DNA of 27,015 bases from Zygnema cylindricum (Eukaryota; Streptophyta; Zygnematophyceae; Zygnematales; Zygnemataceae), in contig JBBHKE010002469.1 in NCBI GenBank assembly GCA_037447655.1, forward strand, positions 62,173-89,187, given 5' to 3'. The notes below the pieces were generated by a model, which was not told where the DNA came from, did not search any database, and worked only from the letters and a program-made list of their open reading frames with translations. The stretch's first letter is position 1. The number at the start of each line of letters is the position of its first letter. The translations under genes and the position numbers were made by a program. Below, piece by piece: positions 1 through 24,540 of this stretch.

Positions 1-60
1 GATACGGTAAAAACCTCTTACCTCTCCATTTCCTTTAAAACCGTGGCCTTCATCACTTCT

Positions 61-146
61 GGAGGGGGAGAGGGGGAGGGAGAGGGAATGGGAGAGGGCA
101 AGAGAGAGGGAGAGAGAGAGAGGGAGGGAGAGAGAGAGAGAGAGAT
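61..146. repeat. GA-rich simple repeat
   Basis: Interrupted GGGGGA and GA units after exon 15. Read on the gene strand it is a CT tract that starts about 11 bases after the exon 15 donor. Confidence 0.9.
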
Positions 147-156
147 TCATGTTCAC

Positions 157-12618
<12,462 letters not shown>

Positions 12619-13658
12619 ATTTACCACTACAGTTAGCCACTGCAGTCAAGGAATACATCATTTTCTGCAGAAGTCAGATAGAAGATACATGTCTTAAAAA
12701 AAAAAACGCCTTTTGTAAAATGTACGGAATACACGTGGGAAAGGAGGGCACTTCTTAAGAGAGAGGGAGAGAGAGTACAGTACTCGAGAAGGACGTAATG
12801 ATTGCTATTTTGAGGACTTGGCGGCTTTAGGCGTCATATCGTAAACCTAAAAGAGCGACATCGCACGGGAGTATTTTCGGTAAATGTACGGTTACTGACA
12901 TATTCTGTAATTGCTTTGTCGTATTGGTTTTTCCGTTTCTCTTTTGTCCATTTGTCGGTAGGGAAATAGCTGGAGAAAGGAGACGATTTGCTGCAAACAG
13001 GCGTCCCAGCTCATGCGTATCTATTCGCGTGGCCACCTCCTAAACGACAGATCTCAGGGTGTACGAAATTGGAAGTACATCGACGATTATAACTCTGACA
13101 CGTCCCTTTAAAAACGCTGTCGCGACAAATCTGACGGTATTTTTTCACAAAAACAAGCAGTTGTCCACTGATCGTAAACAAAAAAAAAAAAAAGTTTATG
13201 CCACTCTGCTCAGATCTGTAGTACTAGATTTGTACTCCCGTATCTCCCGACCAATCCCTTTCCTTGGATGTTACTTAAAAAAAAAGGAAATAATAAACGC
13301 ATCTACGCATTTTGGTTGGGCGCTTGTAATTTACGTACACAGTACATAGAAATCTGAGACAGTTGAGTCGGGATTTGACGGCCAATTCATTGAAGAGCTT
13401 TGACTTGCGAAAAAGTAATGACCGGTTAAAAACTTGCCGGGCTTTTTAACGTCAACTGTCATAAAACATCAACAATCCACACGACCGGTCATCTTATACG
13501 GTAACAAAACTGCGACTACCACATGTAAATAAAAGTGTCGCGCACATATGCCCACTTTTTCACCAAATTAGGGTAAAGCTATGTGCACTCCGCAGTGTTA
13601 GGCCGTGGAGCCATGTGACCGGAACTTTGGATTTCAACATAGGATTTAGTGAAGATTC
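12619..13658 (-). promoter_or_regulatory. 5' flank of the receptor gene: G-box, pyrimidine patch, overlapping upstream ATG
   Basis: A CACGTG G-box lies at 12732-12737, 114 bases upstream of the start codon, and a CT-rich patch (GA on the plus strand) at 12761-12777. Such Y-patches are common in plant core promoters. Two adjacent upstream ATGs (12661-12659 and 12658-12656) open a frame that overlaps the start codon out of phase. No convincing TATA box was found. Short open frames at 12827-13349 resemble nothing I know, so the rest of this stretch is left unannotated. Confidence 0.3.
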
Positions 13659-13661
13659 TTA

Positions 13662-14620
13662 GGGTGTGTGCCCATGTGTTCAATTAAGGGCTTTTTCCCG
13701 TTGTTTTCACAGAAAATGGGACTTGCAACGAGAATATCTTATGCCGTACGAAAAATGGGCAAGAACCAAAGTACATTTTGCGTCATCTTGGAACTTTGGA
13801 TGGTACGTCAATTTGGCGTTATTATCATCGCGACCACTTCCACGACACGCAAGCTCAACTTCACACTTGTATTTGGAATGAAATCATGACCTGATTTTAA
13901 TTAAAATAATACACTATTGACGAATAGCAAAACAGTATTGCACATGTGAAACCTCTTCGAAAATTTTTGAACGAGGGAGGATACGCGATATTTTTTTCCC
14001 TGCTCGTCACGCGCATGTACGTACGAAAATGACAAGCATGTACGAAAAAAAAATCGTTGGGGTCTCGGACCTCCACTTTCATTCATGGGTCCTTTGCAAA
14101 AGTTTACGTCGTCCTCGTCTCTCTCCCTCTTTCTCACTCGACCGCTCCTCTTTTCTTTCTTCTTTAAATGAAATGCAACAATAAAAATATCAAATGAAAA
14201 AAATATATATATTCTCTTTTTTAATGTTTTTGGTCTTAGTTTGTTAGCATATTGAATGATAAGAGATAAAAAAAATAAAATTGGGAAGCCATGGCAAAAA
14301 ATCTATGTACTGATGACGTCACAAAGTAGCATGACTTTGCTATGTAACAAAACCCTAAACATCTACAATGTCACAAAAACCTCGACGTCTACAACCGTCG
14401 CCGTTTTTTAGACGTCACCAATTTTAGGAAGTTTTGTAATCGTCTACATTTCGTTTCGTTCTCTGTCGCACATTTTGCAAACATCTACAACCGTCACATA
14501 TTTGAAGCAATGAAGGCGCAAGTAACGATTGACATAGAAACACTTTGAAAAGCACACCGTAGAATTTGCGCTAAAATTTAAAGTAGCATTTCAAAATTTC
14601 GGTTACATGGGCACACACCC
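13662..14620. mobile_element. TIR element with TTA target duplication (first half of a near-palindrome)
   Basis: Ends GGGTGTGTGCCCATGT and ACATGGGCACACACCC, flanked by TTA at 13659-13661 and 14621-14623. A 3-bp TTA duplication with G-rich termini is typical of PIF/Harbinger-type elements. No transposase frame is present, so it is non-autonomous. Confidence 0.75.
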
Positions 14621-14623
14621 TTA

Positions 14624-15215
14624 CTTTTCAAAGTGTCTAAGATTTTCAATTATAACATTGAAATGTGATGGTTGTAGACGTGAGTACAACTTGTGACGAT
14701 TAAAGACCCTTGTGCTGTACTATGAAACTTACAAAAGTTGGTGACGTCTTCAAAAACAGCGACGGTTGTAAACGTTAGAGTTTTGTGACATTGAGAAATC
14801 ATGTTCACTTGTGACGTCATTCGTACCAAAACTTTCCACCATGGCTTCCCAATTTCGGTTTTTTATCTTTTGTCACTCGATATGCTATCAAATTGCGACC
14901 AAAAGGATTCAAAAAAAAGTTTTTTTTTTTCATTTCATACCATTATTTTTGTATTTAAAAGGGTTTTTTAGGGTTTTTTTTAGGGTTTTTAGGGTTTTCG
15001 ATTTCAATATAAATTTGAAGTTAGCTGGCATGACGTGGTAGTGGGTCGAAAAGATAATAATGCCGAATTGGAGTACATTCATAGTTTAAAGATGATGCAA
15101 AATGTACTTTGGTATTCACACATTTTTTGTGCGGCATAAGATTCTCTCGTTGGAAGCCCCACTTTTTGTGAAAACAACCAAATTATCCCTTACTTAAACA
15201 CATGAGCATACCGCC
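14624..15215. mobile_element. Inverted second arm of the same element family
   Basis: Read in reverse complement, this stretch follows 13662-14553 segment by segment: CACATGTG-like end, GTTGTTTTCACA, AACGAGA..ATCTTATGCCG, AAAGTACATTTTGC, the GGGAAGCCATGG block (14282 versus 14838-14850), the GACGTCAC blocks and ACTTTGAAAAG. The outer end TGAGCATACCGCC is a diverged copy of the 13662 end and is followed by TTA (15216-15218). Confidence 0.7.
14958..15000 (+). repeat. Short TTTTTAGGG tract
   Basis: Four AGGGTTTT(TT)-type units lie within the inverted arm. This resembles a telomere variant but may simply be AT-rich drift. Confidence 0.4.
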
Positions 15216-15218
15216 TTA

Positions 15219-16600
15219 AAATACCATTGCTTTAAACTTCTATGCAAAATTGAAACCTAAAGTAAAAGGTTCATTGAGATGTTTCCGTAATTGTATTACG
15301 GGATGCAATATTTTGGACGACGTAATACATTAGACGACGGTGAATCGTGCAAAGTTCGTAAACCACGTGTTCTATTTTGAGTGGAACCTCGTAAGTTGAG
15401 AACATATAATAAAAATAGTCATAGATTTTTCGCACCCACCAATTTTGCTTTATGATCTTCATTTGTGTACCATGTACATATGTACCAATTCATTGTACGA
15501 CAAAAAATATGTACCCCATGATGTGAGAAAGGGCGGAAAACAACAAAGTTGCATGGATAGTAGGGATATCGTAATGAAAGAGGATTACCAAATAACTTTC
15601 AGATTTTCGGTAGGATTTTGGTTGACTCGCGTCCACTTTGTCTGAAATTTGAAAACATGTACAACTTTTGAGAATTTAACCGTAAGTTTGACGCGACACT
15701 CATCTTTATCATCCAAGTGTAGCGATTTTACAATTTTTGTAAGTGACAAGCCACCTCAAAGAGGTGGGTAGTCAATCACATAACCGATTGCAGAGAATGC
15801 TTCAAGATGAATGTCCAACAATCATTGTTGGCTCCCAAATTTGTGGCGTATCTTAGTCAAAACTTGTGTAATGTTGTTCTACGATAAAAAACAAAACATA
15901 TGGTTTATTGTCGTACGAAAAGGAACGGGTTTTGGTGAACAACTTTAATTTTTGTCTGATGGAGCTTCACACTAAGGCCCTACTCCATTAGGCGCTCCCA
16001 GTAATGGTAAAGACACGTTCACTGGCATGGTTTACTAACAAGATCTTCCATTATGTAGGGTCCGTAAACAACCTCTCACTTGGTTTTGCTCATTTTTGTT
16101 GGTACCATGTAAGGTACTATTCAGATTTTGAAAACGTAAGAATACTATTCAAATGGAAAAATTGAGCATAATATATGTACAAGCATAGATAATTCATGAC
16201 TCGTACAAAAATTTTGCGACCAAATTTGAAATTGGAAATGAATATTTCCAAACGGACGACACTAAAGCTCGACGAACTTTGCAGGTCAGTGGATGACAGA
16301 TAGAATTTGCGAGGATACTTTTGGTGGATATGCAAAGTACACAAGGTATAAATTGGATAACCGAACAATTAGATTTTGGCGGTAATCGTACGCAGATTTA
16401 AGATACGATCCTTAAAAGACAAAGCCTCAAAACTCGATGACCTTTTGTCGGTCTGGACGGTGGAAATGAATCTAGCAAATATTACGAATATTTTACGAAT
16501 CAAGCTTGCCAGGTCATGCTGCATTTTATTTGAACCGACAGCAGCCTGATGGATCATAGCACTACTGTACAGTACAGCCTAGGTTCGTTACTCGGCCCAG
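15219..16600. other. Intergenic sequence, no gene recognised
   Basis: AT-rich, with many GTAC and GTACG motifs and only short open frames. Parts at about 16340-16380 match 18920-18950 in reverse complement (ACCGAACAATTAGATTT), so this flank may belong to a further, older inverted structure around MITE copies A and B. Confidence 0.4.
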
Positions 16601-16602
16601 TA

Positions 16603-17140
16603 CACCGCCAATCGTTATTAGCGTTGAAGTTTGATTAGCGTAAAACATAAATTACAGTGGTGTACGCTATTTAAGAATTTGAAAATTTTGAAAAAAACAT
16701 ACATTCTAATTGTTTAATTATGGTAATTTGGATCTTTGAAAAAAAAATGTCGGTCGCAAACATGCTTACACTAATATAGGTCTCCGTACGAAAGCTGACA
16801 AATCGTACACAAATCGTACATTCACACAGTCGAAACGCGGCTGTCGGACGAATATTTGCGAACGGGATTTTTTACGACCTGGTTTTATTTCCTTTTTAGA
16901 ACGCACGTTCTCATGCGTCCGTGGTTACTAAAACTAATATATTGTACTTTTTAACTTAAAGAGGTACATTTATGTACGGTCTGACACCTACCTTACACCA
17001 CTCTATTTATAAGACAACGTACTGAAAATAACCCTAAATAGAATAAAGAAAAAAATAGAATGAACTACACTAATGGAGAATAAAATAAAAAAAAAGCGGG
17101 ACGGAATTAGTGTACACAACGCTAATAACGATTGGCGGTG
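16603..17140. mobile_element. MITE copy A (538 bp), TA-flanked
   Basis: TIRs CACCGCCAATCGTTATTAG and its inverse CTAATAACGATTGGCGGTG, flanked by TA on both sides (16601-16602, 17141-17142). A TA duplication suits Tc1/mariner (Stowaway-like) elements. No coding capacity; short open frames inside are chance. Confidence 0.85.
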
Positions 17141-17384
17141 TAGTTAAACAGTGTCAACATGTCCACACCAAAAAGAGATAGTCCCACACGCCGTAATTGG
17201 GTATCGCAATAGGGTTTATGTGCTTAGGGTCATTTATTTTTGTGTTTTTTTTATTAAAAGCAAAAAAAAGACAGAAATAAAATAACCCTAAACATACGGT
17301 CGCGCGGAGAAACCGAGGTGTGGACCCAATCAGCGCGCTCGCGCGTGCGAAATATCGCAAGGTTCAGTACAGTACAGTATAGTA

Positions 17385-18705
17385 CACCGCCAATCGCTAT
17401 TAGCGTAGTGTACGCTAATTCCGTCCCGCTTTTTTTTTTTTATTCTCAAATAGCGTAGTTTATTCTATTTTTTTATTTACTCTATTTAGGATTTTTTTCC
17501 AAGTACCGTACAAAATGAAAGTACGTTGTATCTTAAATAGAGTGGTGTAAGGTCAGTGTCAGACCGTACATAAATGTACCGTTTTAAGTTATAAAGTACA
17601 ATAAATTAGTTTTAGTAACCGTGGACGCATGAGAATATGCGTTTTAAAAAGGGAAAAAACCAGGTAGTAAAAAATCCCGCTCGCACATATTCGTCCAACA
17701 GCCGCGTTTCAACGTGTGATCGTACAATTTGTGTACGATTTGTCAGATTTTGTACGGTGACCTATATTATTGTAAGCATGTTTGCGACCAACATTTATTT
17801 TTTCAAAGATCCAAATTACCATTATTAAACAATTAGAATGTATATTTTTTTTCAAAATTTCCAAATTCTTAATTAGCGTAAACCACGGTAATTTTTCATA
17901 CACGCTAAAGAAACTTAGGGTGTGTCTCCATGTACTTGTAACTTGAAGGAATTACTTTGTTTTTTACCGCAGATCCGGCGGACCCGGATTTCAAGTGTCT
18001 CTATGTGTAAAACCGAAATTGTTACTTAAGGGTGTGACGATTGTATACGCTGACAATGCCCGTGACGGCTGTGACCGTCTACAATATGTGATGACACACG
18101 TTATTTTCCGTAACTGCTTGTGACGTCGCGTGACTTTCATGACATTGTACACCTACCGCCCTCCAACCTGTGCGTTTGACGGTTGAAGGAGATACAATTT
18201 GCCTTTGCGTCTATTGTGGAGTAGACGTGAAATGGCATCGGAACCTTGAGACCCCTGCAAAAAAAAAATCCGTACCGGATGGAAACAAAAAAAGCAAAAC
18301 AAACTGTGTAATTCTCTTTGTCGTATTAGATAAAAACGGACAAAACATAGCGAATCGTGTACATTTCTACGTCACTTGAAATTGTTTGGAAATTTACGGC
18401 ACGTGCGAATATATGTTCCTATTTGTTTATAGAAAATCCCTAATCTTAAAACACATCGCGCACGTATTTTAAACATAAGGTTGAAGATGACGTTTTTTGT
18501 CGTCGAAGTGGGTCGAAAAACACAAGACGTCAGATCTTCGTACATCCTAAGATCGAGGATGACGCAAATTGTACTCTACAAATTTCTATTTATTCGTACG
18601 GTCGGAACTTAGGCAGTACGGCGCTAAGTTTTAGAGGAAAACGAGAAAAAAAAACCCTTACTTAGATACATGGAGACACACCCTTATACGCTAATAGCGA
18701 TTGGC
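17385..18705. mobile_element. MITE copy B, inverted relative to A and split by a nested element
   Basis: Starts CACCGCCAATCGCTATTAG after TA (17383-17384). The left part, 17385-17914, matches copy A in reverse complement over its length, including the GTACGATTTGTCAG and GGACGCATGAGAA blocks. The right TIR, CTAATAGCGATTGGC, is found at 18691-18705, beyond the nested element, and its last bases are lost. Without the insert, the copy is about 556 bp. Confidence 0.8.
17918..18683. mobile_element. 766-bp TIR element with TTA duplication, nested in MITE copy B
   Basis: Termini GGGTGTGTCTCCATGTA and TACATGGAGACACACCC, TTA on both sides (17915-17917, 18684-18686). Its right end resembles the outer ends of the 13662-15215 structure (TTTGCGTCATC, TCGACCCACTT blocks), so they are one family. 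No transposase frame. Confidence 0.85.
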
Positions 18706-19869
18706 TGAAATTTGAAAGAACATCATTTGAAATGTTTTTTGTCGCAAAAATGAAGTACACGAAAAGAGTATCGGAGCCATTCGATATAGCAGCAACACAC
18801 TCAATGAGCCAATCCAGACGGCTCTGTTACTCTCTACGTGGTCATCTTTGGTTTTCGATGGAAAAATCGAATCCTAATAATTTGTCTTTTTCGGGCCGTA
18901 CGTATATTATACGTACAAAGACCGACAAATCTAATTGTTCGGTGATGAAATTCACACCTCGTTTTGGTTGAGCCTTACATTGAAGCATTGAACCGATGCG
19001 CCGTCAGATGCACTACAAATGGGCGGCGTAGACTGCACCATATTCTGATAAGTTCAGCCTTAAGAATTGGATGACGGAGATTGCAATAAATCTTATGTAC
19101 GTCCAATACGTCCGATTTCAGTTTGCTAAATCGAACGCTTTGGATTCGTTTGCCACCTCACATCTAAGGGCTGAAAACATATTAAATCAAAATTTGAGTC
19201 AACATATTTCCTCTTTTTCCGTATCCAGCTTACGAGTGCCAACTTTCCTCTACAGTATTTGTTCTCTAGCCATGGCTCGTTCTTTCGACTCCTTAGCTGG
19301 CACGTGCGCCTTATCCCTCTGTCCTCTAGTGATTTTGTTTGTGGTATTCTTCTAACTAATATGTTGGCGAGCCCTATTTTGATGGCGGAACTGGCTATAA
19401 GAACGTGATGGCGAGAGGGTGAGAGAAAGGGAGAGAATTGGATTCAGCCATAGGTACGTGCTTCTCTATCCTTAAAAATAGTTTTGAATTTAAAAGCCAA
19501 CCTTAAGAATATTCTGTGAATGATTAGCACCTTGTGAATTCTTGTCAGGTGACGCTCACCAAAGCCTTGTAGAGTTTGATGTCAACCAACTTTCCTGACG
19601 AAGTGGAAACCTAATTCCTTGTTTCACTTGTATGAATTTCAGCTTCGTTCTTAAGGCTCAGTTTCTAATATTGATCCGCATGTCAATTTAAACTAGAGTA
19701 TTTCATCATTATGAATCCTATGATTGCCCATAGACTGTCGTTTGCACTTTTTACGTGATTCGTTGTGGCTTGCTACTCATAAAAGTTGAAGCTTTTCCCT
19801 GGCTCCATTTTCTTTAGGAAAAGGCAAGTTTATTAGTAATGTCACAATGAGATTCAAAAGTGAATGGCA
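18706..19869. other. Intergenic sequence, no gene recognised
   Basis: Open frames of 79 codons (18732-18971) and 94 codons (19071-19355) occur on the plus strand. Neither shows a recognisable domain or a splice context I could extend, and they remain uninterpreted. Confidence 0.4.
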
Positions 19870-20925
19870 CTGTGATCCTCTCCAACTCCCTCTCTCTTTT
19901 CCTCTTCTTCTCCCCCTCTCGCACTGCCTATACCTCACACCCCCTCTATCCTTCTCTCCCTTTGCCCCCTCCAGTCTCCCTCTCCCTCTGCCTCTCCCAC
20001 TCCCTCTCTCGTTCCCTTTTCGCTCTTCCCCTACCCCTGCCCCTCCATCTCCCTCTCCCTCTCCTTCTTTCTCTCCCTCCCCCTCTCCCTCTCCGTCTAC
20101 CTCTCCCTCTCAATCTTCCTCTCCCTATCCTCTCCATATCGCTCTTCATCTCTCCCACTTTCCCTTTTTTTCTCCCTCTCCCACTCCCTCTCCCGTTCCC
20201 TCTTTGTCTCCTTATCCTACTTCATCTCCCACTCTCTCCCTCAACTCATCTCCCTCTCCTTCTCCTCTCTCTCTTTTCCTCTTCCTCTCCCTCTCCCTCC
20301 CTCTCTCCCTCTCTCTCCCTCTCCATCTCCATCTTCCTCTCCTTCTCCCTCCACATCTTTCTCTCCCTCTCCAACTTACTCTCCCTATCCATCTATCTCT
20401 CCTTCTCTTTCTCTCCTCCCTCTCCCTCATCCTTTACCTCTCTCTCTCTCTCCCACTGCTTTCCCCCTCCCTCTCCCTCTCCCTCTCCTTCACTCTCTTC
20501 CTCTCCCTATCACTCTTCCTCTCTCTCACTTTCCTTATTCCACTCCCTATTGCATTCCATCTTTCCCTCTCCTTCCTCATCTCACAATACCTTGCCCACT
20601 TCCTCTCCCCTCTCTCTCTCCCTCTCCCCTCCGTCTCCCTCTCCCTCTCCCGCTAACTCTCCGTCTCCTCTCCCTCTGCTTCTCACTCTCCCTTTCTCTC
20701 TCTATTTTTCTCCCCCGCCTTCTTCCCCTCCTATCCTTCACCCACTCCCTCTCCCAATCCCTCTTCCTCTTCCTCTTCCTCTTCCTCTCCTTCTTCATCT
20801 CCCTCTCCTTCTTCATCTCCCTCTCTCACTCCCGCTCCTTTCTCCCTCTTCCTCTCCCTCTCCATCTCCATCTCCCTCGCCCTCTCCCTCTCCCACTCCC
20901 TCTTCCACTCCATCTCTCTCCCCCT
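19870..20925 (+). repeat. CT-rich polypyrimidine block 1
   Basis: About 1 kb of CTCCCT, CTTC and CCATCT units with almost no purine on this strand. Open frames of 269 and 369 codons (Ser/Leu/Pro only) arise because stop codons need purines. They are not genes. Confidence 0.95.
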
Positions 20926-21293
20926 TGAAAGAAATACCACCGAGATGGTATGCAGCGGAAGAAAAATAAATACACACAAAATGGCCACAAAAAAAATAAC
21001 TTTATTTAAAAAGGTGGCCGAAGCCTTTTTACAAGGCTTTTCCCTTTCCTCTCACTCTTCCCTCTTTACTCTATCTATTCCAAGATAATGTTAACTGAGT
21101 TGATCCAAAGCTAATTCCAGGATAATATAATCAACTAACAGATTCTACTTAAATAGCTTCCACTATGACGTTCCGTGCACGATAGGAAATACATAGGCGA
21201 CACCTTCCGGAAGAAGGCTCGCGGGAAGAAGAAAGCGCAGAGAAAAGTTGCAGACGCGCTTTTCTCCTTCGAGAAGAGAAGTGAAGAAACATT
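20926..21293. other. Unique sequence between block 1 and MITE C, no gene recognised
   Basis: Mixed composition with a few CT-rich patches (21041-21080). No open frame with recognisable content. Confidence 0.4.
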
Positions 21294-21372
21294 TAGTTTC
21301 GTGCGCCGTATGCTACAAAACTTCGAACAATTTCTTTCGTGCGCCAAACAATAACTTTCGTGCGCCGTACGC
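21294..21372 (+). repeat. Three copies of TTTCGTGCGCC beside MITE C
   Basis: TTTCGTGCGCC occurs at about 21297, 21335 and 21357, separated by AT-rich spacers containing AAACAAT or AACAATT. Confidence 0.6.
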
Positions 21373-21380
21373 GCACGGTA

Positions 21381-21932
21381 CACCGTCAATCGCTATTAGA
21401 GTATATAACGCCAATTCGGTGCCCCTTTTTTCAAAAAAAAAAACCTTAAATACAGTCCATAATTCTATTTTTTCCATTATTCTAATTAGGGTTTTATTTC
21501 AATTAGCGTTAATAATGGAAGTACACCTCAATGGAAATAGTGTGGCGTACGGACAGGATATATTTGTACGAAATGGTACTTTTTTAATTACAGAGGCATA
21601 AAAAGACACTTAACATTATTGCACACACATGTGAATGTGCACTGGAAGAAAGAGACGCAAACTCGTCGAAAAAAATCACGTTCTCATATGTTCGTCCGTC
21701 GACCGTGTGAACAACGCGACGGCGTACGAATTGTCAGAATTTGTACGAATACACATATTACTGTAGACATTTTAAGGGCGGGTATTTATTATTCTGGACA
21801 ACCCAAATTACAGTTAGGGATTAATTAGTATATATATTTTTTTTCAAAAAAAAATAATTCCCGATTAGTGTTAATAACACTAATTTTTTTTTTACGCTAT
21901 TTATTCCTTTACTCTAATAGCGATTGACGGTG
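21381..21932. mobile_element. MITE copy C (552 bp), TA-flanked
   Basis: TIRs CACCGTCAATCGCTATTAG and CTAATAGCGATTGACGGTG, flanked by TA (21379-21380, 21933-21934). The interior shares blocks with A and B (CGTTCTCATATG..TTCGTCCG, GTACGAATTGTCAG, AATTAGGGTTTTATTTC) but is more diverged, so this is an older or separate subfamily. Confidence 0.8.
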
Positions 21933-22084
21933 TACCATACGATAAGAGTATGTACGTACATACTTCGTACAGAATCGTTGACGTGAACCAAAGTATCGCG
22001 AAGTACTGTGACGTCAACTTACATCACCTAACCATACTTGCGCCACGCGAATCAGCATATCGCGCGCGTTCGATTCTCCACATT

Positions 22085-24540
22085 GAATCGTAACACCCTT
22101 TTCCCCCTCCCTCTCCCACTCTCTCTCCTTCACTCTCTTCCTCTCCCTATCACTCTTCCTCTCTCTCACTTTCCTTATTCCACTCCCTATCCCATTCCAT
22201 CTTTCCCTCTCCTTCCTCATCTCACAATACCTTGCCCACTTCCTCTCCCATCTCTCTCTCCCTCTCCCCTCCGTCTCCCTCTCCCTCTCCCGCTACCTCT
22301 CCGTATCCTCTCCCTCTACTTCTCTCTCCCTCTCCCTTTCTCTCTCTCTTTTTATCCTTCTTATCCCCCCTCCCTCTCCCTAACCCTCTCATCTTCCCCT
22401 CCCTCTTCAATTCCAACTCCTCACCCCCCTCTCCTCTTTGTCCTTTTCCCACTCCCACACCGCCTCGCCGTCTTTCTCTCCCTCTCCTTCTTCCCCTCCT
22501 ATCCTTCTCCCACTCCCTCTCCCAATCCCTCTTCCTCTTCCTCTCCTTCTTCATCTCCCTCTCTCACTCCCGCTCCTTTCTCCCTCTCCCTCTCCCTCTC
22601 CATCACCATATTCCTCTCCCTCTTCCCTTCCCACTCCCTCTCGCTTTACTTATCCCACTCCCTCTCCCTCTTCCTCTCTCTCCCTTTTCTCTCCCTCTCC
22701 CTCTCCTTCTCCTTCTCCCTCTCCCCCACCCTCTCCCTATTCCTCTCCGTATTACTCCCCCTCTCCTTCTCCCTCTCCCCCAACCTCTCCCTCTCCCTCT
22801 CCCCCACCCTCTCCCTCTCCCTCACCCTCTCCATCAATTCTTATCCCCCTCCCACTCGCCCCCCTCTCCTCTTTTTTCTCCCTCTTCAATTCCGTCTCTC
22901 TCTCTGACACTCTCTCTCTCTCTCCCTGTCTTGCTCTCCTCCTCCCTCTCCCTCTCCCCTCCCACCTCCCTATTCCTCCCTATCTCTCCCTCTCTCTTTC
23001 CCCCTCCCACTTCCACTCCCTCTCCCTCTCCCTCTTATTATCCCTCTCCCTATCACTCTTCCTCTCTCTCACTTTCCTTATTCCTTATTCTTCTCCCTCT
23101 CCCACTTCCTCTTCCTCTCCCTCTCCTTCATCTCACAATACCTCTCCCACTCCATCTCCCTCTCGGTCTCCCCTCGCCCTCAACCTCCCGCTTCCTCTCC
23201 TCCACTCTCTCCCTTATCCTCCACCTCCACCCCATCTCCCTTTCCCTATCCATGTCCTTCTCTTCCTTCTTATCCCCCTCCCTCTCCCTAACCCTCTCAT
23301 CTTCCCCTCCCTCTTCAATTCCATCTCCTCACCCCCCTCTCCTCTCTGTCCTTCTCCCACTCCCACACCGCCTCGCCGTCATTCTCTCCCTCTGCCTCTT
23401 ACCCTCCCTCTCCCCCTCCCTCTCCTTTTCTCTATCTCAAGGCCTCTCCCTCTTAATCTCCCTCTCCATCTTCGTCTCGCTCTCCCTGTCGCTCTCCCTC
23501 TCGCTCTCCATCTGCCTCTCTCTCGTCAACTTCCACTCCCCCTCTCCCACTCCTGCTACCTCACACCCTCTCTATCCCTCACTCCCTTTGTCCCCTCCAG
23601 TTTCCCTCTCCCTCTCCCTCTCTCCATCTCCTTCTCTATCCCCCTTACCTCTCTCCCCGCCCCTCTCCTCTCCCTCTCCTCTCATTCTCCCTTTCCCTCT
23701 CCCTTTCTTCCTCTCTCCCCCCCCTCCCTCTACATCTCCCCCCCTCCCTCTACCTCTCTCTCCCTCCCCTTCTCCCTCTTCCTCTCCCTCTTCCCCTCTC
23801 TCCGTTGGTCTCTCCCTATCCCTCTCGCTTTCTCTCTCCCTCTTCTCTCCCACTCCCTCTTGCTCTCCCTCTCCCTCTGGCTCTCCCTCTTCCTTTCTCT
23901 CCACCTCTCCCTCTCCCTCCTCTTACCCCTCCCCTCACATTCCTCTTCCACTGCCTCTCCCTCTCCTTCTCCCTCTCCCTCTCCCTCTCCCCCTCCATCT
24001 CTCCCTCTCCCTCTCCATCTCCCTCTCCTCTTCCACTCCCTTTTTCATTCCATCTCCCCCCCTCCCTCTCCAATCTATCTATCTCCTTCTCCCCCCCCCC
24101 CCCACCTCGCCCTTGTCCTCTCCCTCTCCTCCCCCCTCGGTCTCTCCCTTCGCCCTCTTCATCTCCGTCTCCATCTCCCTCTTTCTCTCCCTCTCCTTCT
24201 CACTGTTCCTTTTCTCTCTCTTCCTCTCGCTCTCCCACTCCCTGCCCCTTTCTTCCCCTCTATTCTTTTCCTCTCCCTCCCGCTCTCCCTCTCCATATCC
24301 CTCTCCCTCTCCATATCCCTCTCCCTCTCCCTCCCCCTCACTCACTAACTCTATCTCCCCCTCTCCTCCTCCATCTCCTTCTCTCTCTCTCCTTCTCTCC
24401 CTCTCTTTCCCTCTCCTTCTCCTTCCCCCTCTCCTCTACCTCACCTCCTTCTTCCTCTCCCTCTCCCTTCCCTCTTCCTCTCCCTTCCCCTCTCTCCCTC
24501 TCTCTCTCGCTCTACCCCTTGCTCTCCCACTCCCTCTCTA
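22085..24540 (+). repeat. CT-rich polypyrimidine block 2 (2.45 kb)
   Basis: Same composition as block 1, with stop-free frames of up to 769 codons that are artefacts. Internal duplications are visible: about 22368-22480 recurs at about 23272-23395, and 22115-22255 is shared with block 1 at 20481-20615. Confidence 0.95.

Noticed and set aside
14605-14620. Element E (13662-14620) as a simple stand-alone insertion
   Set aside because: Sequence beyond its right end (14624-15215) pairs with its own left portion, so the isolated-insertion reading leaves that half unexplained. The dimer/near-palindrome reading was preferred.
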